A stretch of 64,000 nt of DNA from Rotaria socialis (GCA_905331475.1 CAJNYU010003218.1:186001-250000), one strand, 5' to 3'; numbered from the stretch's first letter, positions 44,901 through 58,913 are shown. Numbers and translations: made by a program. The notes: generated by a model from the letters alone, not told the origin.

Positions 44901-46189
44901 AAGTTATTCTTGACCAACGACTTGCATCAATTATTTTATTGTCCCCAAATATAACAGTAGACTTAACTAACAGTAAGAGAGAAAAGATTTTTTTCATTCA
45001 TTTTTTATTCGTGAAATTTTTTTATTAGTTTTGGATCAAACACTTTTAAGTTTAACAGATAAATGTCGTACTGATTTGAAAAATTTAGCTATAGGACAAC
45101 TAATTGAACGATGTAATGAAACACTTCATTCAATACAAGAAATTCCTCGAATGTACAGAAAAACAAATCGTGAAGTAAGTTTAAGCATTGATAGTAAGCA
45201 AGTCAAAGAAACACCATAGATATTCGAAGTGGAAAATAACATTATGTCTACTTGTACGTGTGTATTTTGGACTATAGCCTTGAACTTTTGTTTTTCATAT
45301 CTTAGATAGAATTTGTTGGAATAATAATAATATGTCAGTGCATTCCTTTATGAAACGCTTCCAGTGCGTTCGTGATAAATTTCTATAAAGAAAAATAATT
45401 GATATAAGACATGTTTACTGATAATTGTAAAATAAACGTTGAAGGATAGTTTATTTGTGAGGAGCAGAAGACTATGCTCCTGAAATTTCTAATAAAATTC
45501 CTATGAAACGATAAGAAAAAAGAAGGCCTATACAACCATGTGCACAGCGTTGGGTTTAAAAAAAAGGAAAATTATATCTGCCTTGATATTATTCTTTTAA
45601 AATAATATCGAAAAAACTCCTATCTAATTTAGGCACCTAGTAAGGCATCGAACAGTATCCAAGCGACATTCCGTCACTTACAAAGCTTTACTAATGATTA
45701 CAGCGGTACGATATTAACTGAAGATGAATGTAAACAATTTCAAAGCGTTGCAATGGAAGAAATCACCAAAAAGTATTTCACACAAATTATCGATTTTCTA
45801 AACATGTATATATCTATTTTTTTTACTTATTGTTTTAGTTATTATGGATTATGCTCGGAGATTTTATCATCTGTCAGAAAAATGGAAGAAAATATACAGC
45901 GATTAAAACGTGTACGTGAATCATCTAAAGCTTTATCGACAATGTCACAAAGTGTGACTACATCATCAACAGCATCATTGACAGACGATAATAAAATTCG
46001 TATGCAAATTCACCATGATGTGAACGCATTTACAAGCGAAGTAATTTCATGTTTCGTTTCTCTTCGATTTAATGAATCGTTTTTTCTTTCTCCGCATTGG
46101 TTTAGCTGAAGAATCTCGGTATTCAAATTGAATCGTCGAATAAATTAGCTATGCTTAATGAAGAAAGTCGTTTACAAATATTAAATTAA
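41979..46189 (+). CDS. COG2: Conserved oligomeric Golgi complex subunit 2
   Basis: Twelve exons: 41979-42038, 42103-42264, 42339-42404, 42465-42625, 42682-42790, 42842-43021, 44161-44757, 44816-44972, 45029-45174, 45633-45772, 45839-46040, 46106-46189; 687 residues (human 738). COG tethers vesicles for retrograde transport within the Golgi. Matching blocks: FCFDRDELSTANFNVDAFV, LRDDLDLFLRVLKSSMVELI then NRDFADFLNLSTNLVGFDK, a coiled-coil REQEAIRQRKQ, NSIFPELTQCLEESSNSLF then DPDVFHQRYTHWLIFLEQIQ, SSRWDLVVYFQIRFQEI, RCWQTNIFLETLSQRFWKLT, IPRMYRKTNREV, and LSSVRKMEENIQRLKRVRES then DDNKIRMQIHHDV. All correspond in order to human COG2. Intron 6 is 1.1 kb and empty as far as I can see. It follows the phosphatase by 282 bases on the same strand. 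Confidence 0.92.
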
Positions 46190-46246
46190 ATAAACATTTC
46201 ATTTCTTTCTAAGTATTCTTTTTTTTTTAATAAAAAAATTCTTTTA

Positions 46247-47698
46247 GATGGAATCATCTAAATGGTTTATACAACCGGATGAAATTTTCTCAATAGAAAA
46301 TCGCTGCCTATTAAACGTAATCTTAGATATAACGAATGGGTTTACCCTACCTTGGTCGAAAGTAAATGTTTCGAACGAGAAAGATGCCGGCAAAAAAAAT
46401 TTTCGGTAGTAAAATTTTCTAAGTAGAAAAACAACGAAAATGGTAGTATGAACCGATTGGTAAATACTCTTATATTGTGATTATAGTAACTGGTTGATTA
46501 CGTTACCCATTCATTTCTTAGCTCAAATTCAGGCCTTTGTCGAGTAAAAGTCAACAAAGACGCCTTTGCTGTAAGGATTATAGAAAGAAAAAAATATTCA
46601 ATAGTAAAATTTTGATAAACATTACGTCGATTTCTCCAGATATCAAGTTTTGATGCAAGTGAAAACTTATCCTTCATTACATCAAGCAAAAATCAGCCAT
46701 TAGTAGTTATGAATGAACAATTATACAAATGTAATAAGAAGACGGCCCGTAAAAAATATTGGATTTGTATTGTTAGTGGACGCTCCATGGTAGTTCATAG
46801 ATGAAAATGATTTTTATTTATACGAAGGTAAATGTGATCATCATCATCAATAAAATTCAGATATCATTCAACTCATCAGATCTACTTACTGTTTTATCAT
46901 TAGTTGTTGAAGCAAAAAAGAAACGTATAGAAACCAAATTTACGGCAGAAGATTACTTATTCATCAAGCATGATTCTACTTTTTTAACAAATTTTTGCTT
47001 CAAACATTTTTTCGATAAATAAAAGTTTTTAAATGAAAAAAAAATTTAATCTTTCTTAACGCACAGAACTAAAATAAGAAATCTTTTGATATTTATCAGT
47101 CGAAATTTTTACCTTCCGATATTTTCGGTGCCTTCTCTTTTGACATTTTAACTTTCGACCAAAGTAGAATTCACCTTGACTTTTGTATTGGATGATTCTA
47201 TAGAGATATTAGAATATTACTAGAGCAAATTAGCTTTTGTTTATACGGCAGAAATCTATTTTCAGTATCCAAAGTACCAAAAGTTCCATTGAGACGCGAC
47301 ATGCAATTAATTCGTAATCAATTATCTAACAAGTTTCTATGTCAGACAACAAAGTTTATTGATGTAAGAGAACATTCCAAGAATTTTCCGGTCAAACAAC
47401 AGACTATTCATATATTCGTTGAGTTGGTCGTATTCCTAATTTTCAATTTGATCCCTACGATGCACTCTACGGAGAAATCAATGGGGATATTATATCGCAT
47501 GAATTAGAAGAATATTTAAAATTTATTTTTAGGATAAATAAATATAATAAAAATACAGAAAAAAATTGTATATATGTGTGAAACTGGCTGGCAAACAAGT
47601 CTAGCAGCAATATTTGCTGAAGAGTTAAATTTAGCAGATACGATATCTGTAGTAGATTTTGGTTGGTTCGAATGGCCCGAAGAATTTCTAGAACATTA
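46247..47698 (+). pseudogene. Decayed gene fragments, last part rhodanese-like
   Basis: Disconnected frames on the plus strand: WFIQPDEIFSIENRCLLNVI (46247-46410), LLTVLSLVVEAKKKRIETKF (46878-47022), then KFIDVREHSKNF, PYDALYGEING and CETGWQTSLAAIFAEELNLA with VVDFGWFEWPEEF (47290-47698). The last three resemble a rhodanese fold, with FIDVRE as the first strand motif and C-TGW-TS-AA as the active-site loop. Stops and frame changes separate the pieces, and I found no set of introns that rejoins them. The first two blocks are unassigned and may belong to a different gene. Confidence 0.35.
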
Positions 47699-47789
47699 AA
47701 AAACGTAAAGTCTTGCTTATGATGCACTTTCAAAGTTCCTCTATTTTTTCCTTTTCTTCTTATCAAAGTTCCTTTCTAATAATAGAATT

Positions 47790-49047
47790 TTACACAAGTC
47801 CAGTGAAATAGTTAATATTCGGAGAAGATTTCGATGCCCTGTCAGGCATTGGAACGTCAAATACAATAAAATCATTCGACGGGTTATAGGAACGTGTACA
47901 CATTGCTGAATTAACAAAATATGTATATCCATTGAATGACATACCAAATGCTAGAGGAAAGAAAAAGAACGAACGGAATATCAATTATTGTTTGAATAAA
48001 ATATAACCTTCTCGGCTATATCCGAATACATGAAAAGTCGGACCAATTCGACACGCTACTGTTCCTGAGCGTTGCAGTAGATGAGACAATCATAAATAGA
48101 TATAGATAAATCTATGGATAGGATAATTTTTTGTTCTTTTACCAAGAAGGTCAACATCGCCTAAATGCTCTTCAATATAGTCAGCGTCGCCGTGACCTAA
48201 TAAGAGTAACATCGTTTGAGAAATATTCATTAGACACTTATACCTAATGGCGGTTGACAAGTAATCAAAACATCGATGCCACGCGGAATACGATTCCATT
48301 GTTTCATTATTTCATTGCGAGAAGAGTAGAATGCGGCTGTTTTATTGATTGATACCCTAAATAGATATCCAAAGTAGAGATCGTTTATTTCTATAGGAAA
48401 TTATTTCTAACCAAGGTGATCCATAAAATTTAACACCGGCTATTTCAACTCCCATATCTTGCAGATAAATAACATTATTTAAATATTGTGAAATATGTTT
48501 CAATCCAAGTAATTTTAATTCCTTTTTAATCGTATTTCTTTCACATTGTTTACTAATAAAAAGAATAAAAGGGTTTTTTTCGAAAAATTTAATTTACGCT
48601 TGTTCATCAGTGAGATTTTCAAGATTGAAACAATAGTCGGAACTTCCTGGTACGAGAATTTTATATGTTGTTGGTAAATCATCAAGTGATTTGCGAAACT
48701 TAACAATATCAGTCCATTTTGAAGTACGTGAAATGTTGCCAGCTATGATAAGTATATCAGCCGGTGGACATGAATCCACTAATTTTGTCATATTATCAAA
48801 TATGTCTGATGTACACGCTATACGAAGCTATAGCATAAAGAAAACATTTATTTTTCATTCGATAAACATTTGATGAAGAGAAATGATCCATCACCACCTT
48901 ATTATTACTAATAGCTTTTCTGCTTGCCGATGGAAAGTTTTTTAAATTAGGCAGTTGGTCAAATCTATGTGTTTTTTCAAGCTGTGATAAGACTCTTAAT
49001 GGATAATTAGCCATGGAATGTTTTCTTAACTGTATGGGTTTAGTCAT
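47790..49047 (-). CDS. MPPED1/2-like calcineurin-type phosphoesterase, metal ligands replaced
   Basis: Seven exons (minus): 48898-49047, 48598-48827, 48412-48552, 48244-48356, 48143-48196, 48008-48064, 47790-47950; 301 residues (human MPPED2 294). Spliced text follows MPPED2 block by block: LRIACTSDIFDN, PADILIIAGNIS, LDDLPTTYKILVPGSSDY, LNNVIYLQDMGVEIAGVKFY, WNRIPRGIDVLITCQPPLG, IGPTFHVFGYSREG and FDVPMP. Conserved metal sites are mostly gone: SDTH is SDIF, GD is GN, GNHE is GSSD, THGPP is TCQPP and the GHIHE/GGIHE site is GYSRE. Only the first Asp remains. All splice joins keep frame and there is no internal stop, so it looks like a pseudo-enzyme rather than a random wreck. The intron 1 donor, GTGGTG, is weak. 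The start Met at 49047 is the first ATG in frame. Confidence 0.8.
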
Positions 49048-50776
49048 TTTTTTCGATAATAAAAAAAATATTTTATGATAATTTTGCGCCAAAAGTTTGC
49101 TTCTTTTTTTATTTGGAATATATACTCGTATTAATTATTAAACAGGATGTTCTTCCTTGAAGTGAGAAGCGTTCTGTTAGAAGGAAACGTTTTAGTCGTG
49201 TACCAGCTTGTGGCCTGCATTCGATAACAAACGCTTGCTAAGAAATCGAGAAGGACGCCAAGTGCTCTTTTGATGTAAATGAGATAGATGTTTTTTTGAC
49301 CTACATCGGCACAGACTGAACTCTAAAATCAGTATGATTGTATGCATCGCAAGCTATTATTTTTCAGTATTACCTTTAGCCTATTTCGATAAACAAGCTT
49401 GTTTTCTGTGGTTAATCATACGTCAAACGAAATAAAAAGCCTAATCGATCATTTCTTTTTTATTTTGTTCTTATTGTAATATCAATAGTCCAATCATTCG
49501 AAGTAGAAACATTTTCATGAAAAAAAAATTTCTCTAATAATATACTCGTATACATGTTAAAGGAATTTTCTCATTGATTGCTGCAATACAAACATGTATT
49601 GACATATTTCTACCTAAACATAGTATTTACCATATACGATATCATTCATTGACTTATCCAAACGTATGTTGCTTTTAGTTAGTAGAGAATAATCGTCCAT
49701 CAACAATCAGACAACTGTTGAGTGACGTCTATATATTCTTCTGATATATCATTTATACAGTTCTGTAACAAAGAGGAATACGATGATTACGAATACAGGA
49801 AGAAAATAGCACAAACTAGATTTCCGTTGATAAATTAACTGTTAAAAAACAAGAAGAAATGATAAAGTTGAGTGGATACATAAAACAATCACCCTCAGCA
49901 TGAAAAATATAATATTCAATGACAAAATATTGATCGAATTGAATAATGGCACCAGTGAGTGCTTGTGACATGCAATAGAATAAAAAATGGATCTTTCATC
50001 GAAATTTGTATTTTTCTGTTAATGGCACATTAAAAATGTCTTAAGTATTTCGTGCGTTACCATAGGGCATACTTCTGCTGTGCGACGTGCTTTTTTTTGC
50101 GTCGTTTCTTTTCTCTCTCTCTCTTTCTCTGATATTAGAAATAGTACTTAGTCAATTTTTTTCTTCTTCCGTTCTCTACTTTTTTCAATTATGCTTGTCA
50201 CGCAAAAGAAAAAGACTTCCCTGTAGGTGCTAAATTTCTTTCCTGCAGCATAGTAGAGTCTATTCATTGCACTGAAATTATCCGTAAAGTGAAATCATAA
50301 CAAAACGTTCTTCTTTTTGTTTTTTAAAGAATTTATTACCATCAACGCACACTGTTTTAATTCAAAACACAGCGTGCCTTTCACTAAGCAACAAAACCAA
50401 ACGCACACACATGCAAATTTACAAGGAAAAAAAAACAAATGAAAACAAAACACTACAGTATTGCAGTCAATAGTACACATTATATTTCTGTACATACCAT
50501 ATTGAAGTGATACAAGACAGAATACATCTCACAAAACCAAAAAACTGTTACATCGTATTCAGGACATTTAAAAAAGTAAAGATATTGTCTGTACAGCATA
50601 AGAGTTAAATGTTCTTAATTTCAACTGAGATTTTCAATTAAAGTAAGATGTACAATTTCATTAGTGTACAAACATAAGCAGCACGTCATTTGCACAGAAG
50701 CAAAACGAATCATTGAATTGAGAGACAGCGGACGGAAGAAGAAGATAAAAGAAGAGGCAAAAATGTTCCATGTATG
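49048..50776. other. Intergenic, nothing recognised
   Basis: AT-rich. A CT microsatellite lies at about 50114-50129. No gene seen. Confidence 0.6.
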
Positions 50777-52106
50777 TTATAATGAATTTCCTCGCGAAGA
50801 AGAACTTGTTGATTTTGATGATGAAGAAGTGTGTCCCCGACGTCGTCGGGGTGCTAATGATAGACATAAGTCTCTTGACGACGGATATTTGAGCCATTCG
50901 GATTTCAAACATTCATCAAGCGTCGGTCTCTCTGACGAACGTATAGATAGACATTGTTCGATTAATTTTACACATTCTAGAAACAAGAAAAAAAAGGTTA
51001 CTTCGACTTCGCACTATAGAATCTATCTTATTTATCTCCGCCCCGCTGTTACCAATTCCATTACTACTTGCACTGACTGAGCTTTTTTATTGTTAACTTA
51101 CCAGGTGAAATGTGACTAGGAAAATGCGGCTGACATTTGATAATTGATAAATCATCAGCGAATGGAATATCGCCACAAACAAGATCATATAGAAGTATTC
51201 CTAAAGACCATACCGCTTGTGGTAAACCAAAATACCGACGACATGTAACCCATTCTGGGGCAGCATAACATGATGTACCATCGAAATCGGTATAAATTCC
51301 GTCATTTAATACAGCACCAGAACCAAAATCAATTAAATATAATTGTCCGGTATGTACATTAACAAGAAAATTTTCATCTTTTATATCTCGATGGAGAACC
51401 TAAGATAGGAGTAAAAAATTAATTATTTTTTTTTGCCGTTGGAAAAATATTATTTTTAACTTACGCCACATTGATGAATATCTTTGAGGATTTGAATAAT
51501 TTGTTTAAAAAAATCTCGTGCTAAACGTTCATCGAGACCATTTGGTCGTTCGGATATAAAATCATATAGATCACAGCAATTTTCAGGTCTTTCAAGGACA
51601 ATAACAAGTTGATCATTATGAATGAAATAATCAAGCATGTGTATAACATTTTTAACTTTGGCTACACGACGTAATAGATACACTTCAAGTGGTAATTTTC
51701 CATCCGGCTAACAGAAACAAGAAAAATATTTCCTTTACCGAAATTCTTCTTTTTTACAGATTTAACTTACTGTATTTATTTCACGCATGCGTCTTTTCGA
51801 AATCACTTTAAGCGCAACTGGCAGCCCATCCTTCTTACGTACACCAGCATAGACATCACCAAAACCACCTGAGGCTAGTTTATGGGCGATTAAATATCGA
51901 GCACGTAGTGGATCGACAACAGCTAAAAGAAAAAAAAATTATTTATTCAGATATAGACAAAAGAAATAGTTTTTTTTATACGTACAAGAATTTGTTTTAC
52001 TTGTTGATGTTGTCGTTGCTGGTTGTTGTCGTTGATGATGGTGATGACGATGATGATGATGAATTATATTATTCGATTGTGAAGGAGTAAGAACCAGAGT
52101 ACTCAT
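50777..52106 (-). CDS. PIM-like: PIM-family serine/threonine kinase
   Basis: Exons (minus) 51986-52106, 51771-51922, 51465-51707, 51102-51399, 50777-50976; 337 residues. A His-rich N-terminus ([15 protein letters not shown]) leads into the kinase domain: glycine loop [12 protein letters not shown] (58-67), VALKVISK with Lys79, then [33 protein letters not shown] with catalytic Asp177, LIDFGSGA with Asp196, [16 protein letters not shown] and [18 protein letters not shown], ending ERPTLDECL and a Ser/Arg-rich tail. ERPE in the hinge, DIKDEN and the YTDFDGT activation segment identify PIM. PIM kinases are constitutively active, controlled mainly by expression, and promote growth and survival. 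All catalytic residues are present. Confidence 0.92.
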
Positions 52107-55100
52107 TATGTTAAGACAAATATATATATATTATTATTATTATTATTATTAGCGAATGCTTATCTAAAAGAGAAGTATCCAACATGAAAAAAAACGCGTC
52201 GACTTTTTGCCGATGATTGTTACGAGTGTAGTGCGAGAATAAATCTATTGTTCTATGAAGGATATTCTGTATCGAAAAAAAAGAAAAAAGAAAAAAGAGA
52301 AAACAGAAGAAAAGAAAAGACGATATCTTTATCCAACACAAACATAATGCTGCTCCTGATTATTGCTTACCAAGCGAAACGACCTATACTACCGTTCATG
52401 AGGAAAAAAGAAGGAGAATATGTCGATGAATGAGTTATGTTGTGTGGGTGTGCGTCGTTGTGAGAGAGAAAAAAAAAAGAAGAAGAGAAGACGCCAAATG
52501 CATCATGTGAGGAAACTTCGTAGGGCACGATGTATTGGCTGTCATCCAAGTCAAATAGTCTAGTGACACTGGCGCACGAACGAACGAACGAGAGCGTACT
52601 TTTTTATTTTTATTTTTCCTCTTGCTCGTTTTGGCTCGCGATCAAAAGAGAGAGAATAGTGGTACTATGCTCTAATTTTTTTTCTATTTCGCGCTTTTGT
52701 TAAATCGGAAGATGTATTGGCAAACAATTGGTTTAATTAAAACAAAAAAAAACGAGAAAGAGCAACGACGAATAAGCAAATGTCTTTACTATCATTAGAC
52801 TCATTCGGCTTATACTACAAAATAAACAATCAGATTTAGTTGTTAAAGAGGAAGAAAACAAAACCGAAAGGAATACATAGATATATGGGTGTGGCGTCGA
52901 AGACAATTCATGCCTTCTTATACATACCAACAACAATCGATAGAATAAAGGAAAAGAAAAGGCACATACGTTTAAATTTAAACTAGATGCACAAAGGAGT
53001 GTCTACTATTGTCAGACAGATATATGTGTACATTTCGGTGAAGAAAATCACAATGAAATGAAAAAACTTGTACTTGAAATATACTTATATACAGAGAAAG
53101 AGAGATTATTATTATTGTATAGAGAAAAATTTTCATCCGAGAATTTTTAGCATTCTTAAGCTATGATAAAAATCCCATGAAAATTTGCACGTTATTGCAC
53201 ATATATGTTCTCGTTTTCTTTTTGTGAAAGTAGACAATCAACAAAAAGACGCGACAGAATGAAAAATATTGCGCAAAAGACAAAGAGAGAATTTTTAGTA
53301 GCAACAGAAAAACAATGGGCCACTTCTATTTATATAATGTTCTATATAAAAAGAAAAAAGAGGCTAATTTATTCTTTAAATGCAAGTCTTATCAATGTTT
53401 GTTATTATTGTTGTCTTTTTGTTCCTTATGTATTAATCACATAAGAAAGAGAAAAAAGAATTATATTTATACCGTCTTTATTTATTTAACTACAAATTAC
53501 TGCCTTTCACTATTTATTTTTTTGACGTCAAATCACAAATAAATCAATTGAAATATGAGAAAAATAGAAGGAAGTCTAGATGCCTGATTTTACTGTTTTT
53601 TCCCAATACACTACAAACACTCGAAAAAGAAATTTCTTTTTTGTACGATGTACCTACTCTAATAACTGTTTTGTGACATATTATATACCTTTATATTGAT
53701 TGATACCTATAATTGAGAAAAATTTGAAACTAAAGGAAATGCTGTAACTAGCAAATAAAACATTGATTTTGTGTAAAGATGGTTCGCCAATAAAATCAAT
53801 ATTTCATATTTATTCATAGACAGTCTTAGATATTGCAGGTGCGGAGTGTGCGTACACCTATGTTGTGTCTTATATATATATATATATATATACTAAGGTT
53901 TTTTCTTTTTCTTCTTTTTTCTCTTTTCTTTTCTTTTTCATCTAGCTTTGTAAAATTATGAGTCAAAAGTGTATAGAATAGATACAATAGAGTCTCAATA
54001 TAAATATATATATATATATATATATATGTAGATACATCATCTATATAGTTGATTCTAAATTAGGATCTGATGTTTATTAGACGCAAAAGCTAGAAGTATA
54101 AATTTGTTTTTCCTCTGCAACTTGACTACAAAATAATATCTCCTTGAAATACGTAAAGATATTATTCATGCAAGAGTTTGGTTTCTCTTAAAATAGAGAA
54201 ATTTATCACTGACCTTGAATAATCAATGAGAATAACAACAGATATACATCGTTGTTTTCTTTCTTTCTTTTTGATAACAGGAATAATGAAGAGGCCACAT
54301 GAACCATGTAGTAGATGATTCAAAAAAGATGTCTAAAAATCATCTTATGAACAATGATATCAAAGAAGTGTTGAACTATAAGGATACAAAGTTGAACCTC
54401 CTACCTATGTTGTTGAGATACAATCGCACGCCGTATATTGTTTTTATCCTGCCGGGATTGTGCTAACAGCTTTTTTTATGATATCTCTCATGTCTTTTAT
54501 ATCGCAGTGTACTCTCTATCAATAGAAGATAGATTACAATCTACGTTATCTGATCCTCGTGTTTGTCTATTTTGAAATGCGTGTCCAAAAACTGATTTTT
54601 GGACAATAGGAAGATACCGAGGAATAGGATTGTAAAAGTCATTTTTCAAAAATAACCGATCTTGTCATAGGGAGAAAGTAATAAGATGAATACATTTGAA
54701 GAGAAAAAAGTAACATTCAATACTATCTCTATGAAGAATAGAGAAATTTTTGGAGAAGGGAAAATTTCGATTCGCACAATCAAACTCTAATTTCTTTCTC
54801 ATTTCGCATATATACACCATAAATTGCTTTTATTACTTTCGTTCTAATCAAAGTTCAAATAGATTGTGTCGGGTTTTAATTCACTCTCTAGGCATAATAA
54901 GTCGTAAAATGGCATAATGTTCATGGTAAAGTAAATTTCATGACATAGGAAAACTGAGACACTACCATCACTTTGAAATCATATAAATTATAAGCGCGAT
55001 CATCGAACCACGCAAGTGAAATCAAGAGGAACTGATTCCGATACCATAAAATCAGTTCATTTCCTTTTTGTTCTATTCTGATCGCGGTCTGATTAAACAA

Positions 55101-58100
55101 GAAATTCAATATCAGATTCGTGTTCAGAATGAAAACTTGACTTAACTCCAATCGATTGCAATGATTCTATAGCCATAGGATCAGTTTTCCCCCTCATTAT
55201 CGAATATCTTTTATGAATACTTACCATGACTACATTCGTCTGTATTTTTTTTCACTCATCACATTTTCATGTACTCAAATTTATCGGCGAAATCTACCTC
55301 GGTACATGAACTCATTTGCATCATTCGGCTTTTCATGAAGAAAAAAAAGCAGATTGAGGCAAATTTGAACAGCATATTACTCTCACTCTCATCTCGATAG
55401 TTTTCTTCCGGTATTCCCATGTTCACATACGATTAGCACCTATGTGTTGCTCATTAAGCATAACAAGCAGAGAACTGTCTACATTTGAATCTTACAGACA
55501 ATTGTGAAACAAATGTATATATTTCGTATTTGATCGGATAACTTTGATCATGGAGAGAAAAAAAAGTGCGAACAACTTATTATGATCAGCATATTCGATT
55601 AAAAGATTATTTCACAGATAATCAGCTTATACATATACGTATTCATATAAAGATAAAACGCATGATTGACATAGCAGATGGATACATAAGGAGATATAGA
55701 GAAAGAGAGAGAGAGAGAGAGAGAAAACGTCGTTGTCTAACATTGAGTCTAGTAGTAGAGTCAACACAATACTATTGATTATATTGTCTGAAAGACAGAA
55801 TAGATATCTGAGAATGCTTTTATTTCTCAAGAATCTTCTACCATGTAAATAATAAGAAATCTTATGATTGAATTGTAAAAATCTAAAGTAAAACGAGTTA
55901 TCTATCAAATACTGATTGTCAGCTGGAAGCATCATATCTATAACAAGTTTTTCTGTTCTCTTGCATGTCTTTAATGCTGATGAAATTTGAAGATTATCAG
56001 TACTTTTCATGGAAGTAAAAAAAAGAATTACTCTGTTCTCACGAAGAATATTTTACATTAGACAGCGGAAACGCTCTTAATATTAAATAATGATCTTCCG
56101 GAAAATTCAAAATAATCATGTTGTTATAGTCTCGAGTATGCAACACGCATAAGTAGAGTACAAAGAAGAGCTATTTATCTTGCTTTTCTTTATTTTGTCA
56201 AAATGAAGAGAAATGTTTCCTTTTTTTTTGAATTCTAAAATGCATTGTAATGTTTGTGTAATAACAGTGAAAATTTAATATGACATCACGAGTTTTTATA
56301 ACTCTTATGTGTCATGAGAGAGAAAATAAATCAAATATTTGCATGTACTTAATCATCGGATTCGATCGTGAAACTTATTTTCTTAGTGAAATGAAATCCT
56401 TCAATAAAAATAAAATCAAATACTAAACATGTCAACGTAAAACTATTTTTATTTATCAACAACGAAATGCGGTTGGGTTAGTTTGCCTTTTTCTTGTATT
56501 CAAGTTCCTACTCGTATCAATTGAAATATAATTCGACGTGCGAAAATAATTTCATGGCAAATAATTTAGCTTCATTGCATACAACATTTGTTTTTATTAT
56601 TATCATCAATCTATGTCGTTTTCTATCAATACCTACACGGCGTGAAATAAAATAAAGTTGACGGTGAAACTCTCGTAGAAGGGAAAAAACTTGCGCCTTT
56701 GCCAGTCATTCTTCAATAGTTAGACATGCTGCTATAAAAAGAATCTCATTCACATGTTGAGTTGGTGTCGAATAACGACTATTGTAATTTAAAACTATTC
56801 TTCAGAATAATTTCATTCTATTGATCGTTTCTAAAGTAAATAATCATAAACAGTGGAGTATACTGTACGTTATCTAACATAGTAATTACAACACAGACCT
56901 AACTATTATTGTTTAAAATGCGCCAGTGTCTTGTTTATTTGTAAATAGAATGGTATCGATAGAATATCTGCATCACACTCACGAGCTGTTATTTGAAAAA
57001 ACAAAATTATTTGAAGATACATGTTATGTCTGTTTATTTTATTGAAATAGCGAGCCAACAACTGAATAGAAAACAGAACTTCTAAATTAAGTATTCATTC
57101 TGCTAGAGTGGCGATACCCTGATGAAATTGTAAATCTTTGAATAAATCATACAAATATGCGAATGTCAATATAAAACGTAATATAAATGGAATTTTTCCC
57201 GGAATATTTTTATCAGGAAGTAATATGCTGACTGAATGAGTGAACTGTATAGTATTAAAAAACTATAATGATTAATTATTCGATTTTATTCTAATCGAAC
57301 TACCCATGTCTAGTCAATATAAGACATGATATAATTTCTTCGAAAACATAGCCAAGAACACGTGAAATCGCCACGTCACTAATCTTTCGAGGTAATATTC
57401 AAAGTTCACTCATAGAATAGTTTTTATATTGTTTAGAACTTATGCACGATCAAGAAAACTTTTGCATACTATAATATTTTAAATTAAATCAATAGTTCCT
57501 TAATACGTCAACATATATGTTAGTGTTGTAATGACCTATGCATCGTTTCATTTTAAGAAAAAATCAAGACTAGGCCAATATTTATAAAAAAAAAAAAAGC
57601 CAACACAATTAATTTATGAAGATGATAGTTTTCTTGTATTGACTAATTTTGATGTTGTGATATCGTAGATAAAATTGTTAGAAATTATTGTACATTGATT
57701 AGACTGACATACTGATTGAAGATTATCGTTTATGATCGTTTTCTAATTCAGATTATATATTCGTTAGAATATGTATTTTTTTTCTTCATATTTTTGACTG
57801 ATTTTCTTTGTTTCCAAATGATTGAAATTCAATTAGTAACTTATATTGAGAATCACGAGCTACCTTTAATTACACGCTTCATTATAACACGTTTTTATCT
57901 ATATTTCTTGTTATCAATAGTCATGAATAGATGACATACTGATAAATTTTATGTGTAGAGTGAAGCGCCGAAGACACATCTATCCACACTCACTCGTGAT
58001 TGATTGGCCATGTATCAATGACAATATGATATCATCATTGATAGATAAATAGTGAAACATTTTTTTTTGCTTTTATGAGTTTTTACTTGCCAAATGCATG

Positions 58101-58913
58101 GGAAAAGAAATCAAATGGCCTTGTGTATATAGAAGGATGTTATCAAATTTAACATGATTGTCTAAACATCAATCTTACAGCAGTCTTTATCTATTAAATT
58201 TTATTAATTGTTCGCATAGAAGAGATTGATGTCTAAATAGATTATGTTAACTATGATTCACTTTTTTCTTTCTTATAAACACTTTATCGTTGTCAATATT
58301 AAGAGTAGTTTTTTTCTGTGTTTCACAAGGCAACAAGGATTCCACTAATTTATCGAGGTATTCAATTATCGTGCTGAATGTAAAAACATCATAGTTGAAG
58401 AACTGGTAGCTCGACAGAATCGGTTTTTACCTCAATAAAATATCCCAAGAGATAATTCGTAAGATCAGGTCGAACAATGGAGCACACAAACTCTGTGTCA
58501 GAAGAGCCAGTCTATGCTTCAGAGCTACAGCTAATATAAGGAAGTAATAGTGAGAAAATAAATCTCATGTAACATCTCTTTTCCTTCAGCACAATTCAAT
58601 TTGTTTCGCATTTCTGGAACATCGAATGTTAAGGTTCAGACTTCTTTAAACCTTATATAAGGAAGAATCTAGAAATTTTGGCTCTGCTCGTTTAGAATCT
58701 TAAAAATATATTGAAGTTTTCGATGCAAGACAACTGAAAGTTTGCCGATATCTTCTCCTTCAAAGAAAAACAACAGCACATTGGTTTATCATCCTAGTGC
58801 TTCTTTTCAAGATCTTTCAAGAAAAATAAATATTTTAATTTACAATACACAAAAACATACAATAAATACAAGATTAAATGACTATAGCATTAAAATGTGA
58901 CGTTCATGAAAAA
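52107..58913. other. 6.8 kb gene-poor stretch
   Basis: No gene supported on either strand. It holds simple repeats: TAT units near 52125-52150, TA runs at about 53872-53892 and 54003-54027, and GA repeats near 55706-55724. It may hold the upstream control region of the PIM-like kinase. A broken plus-strand frame at 58620-58810 faintly recalls a helical-repeat protein but is too weak to call. Confidence 0.5.
53872..54027. repeat. Two TA microsatellite runs
   Basis: About ten TA units at 53872-53892 and about twelve at 54003-54027. Confidence 0.85.

Noticed and set aside
58620-58820. Frame with FGSARLESLKYIEV recalling a phosphatase-6 regulatory helical repeat
   Set aside because: The match is short, degenerate and without a second supporting block.
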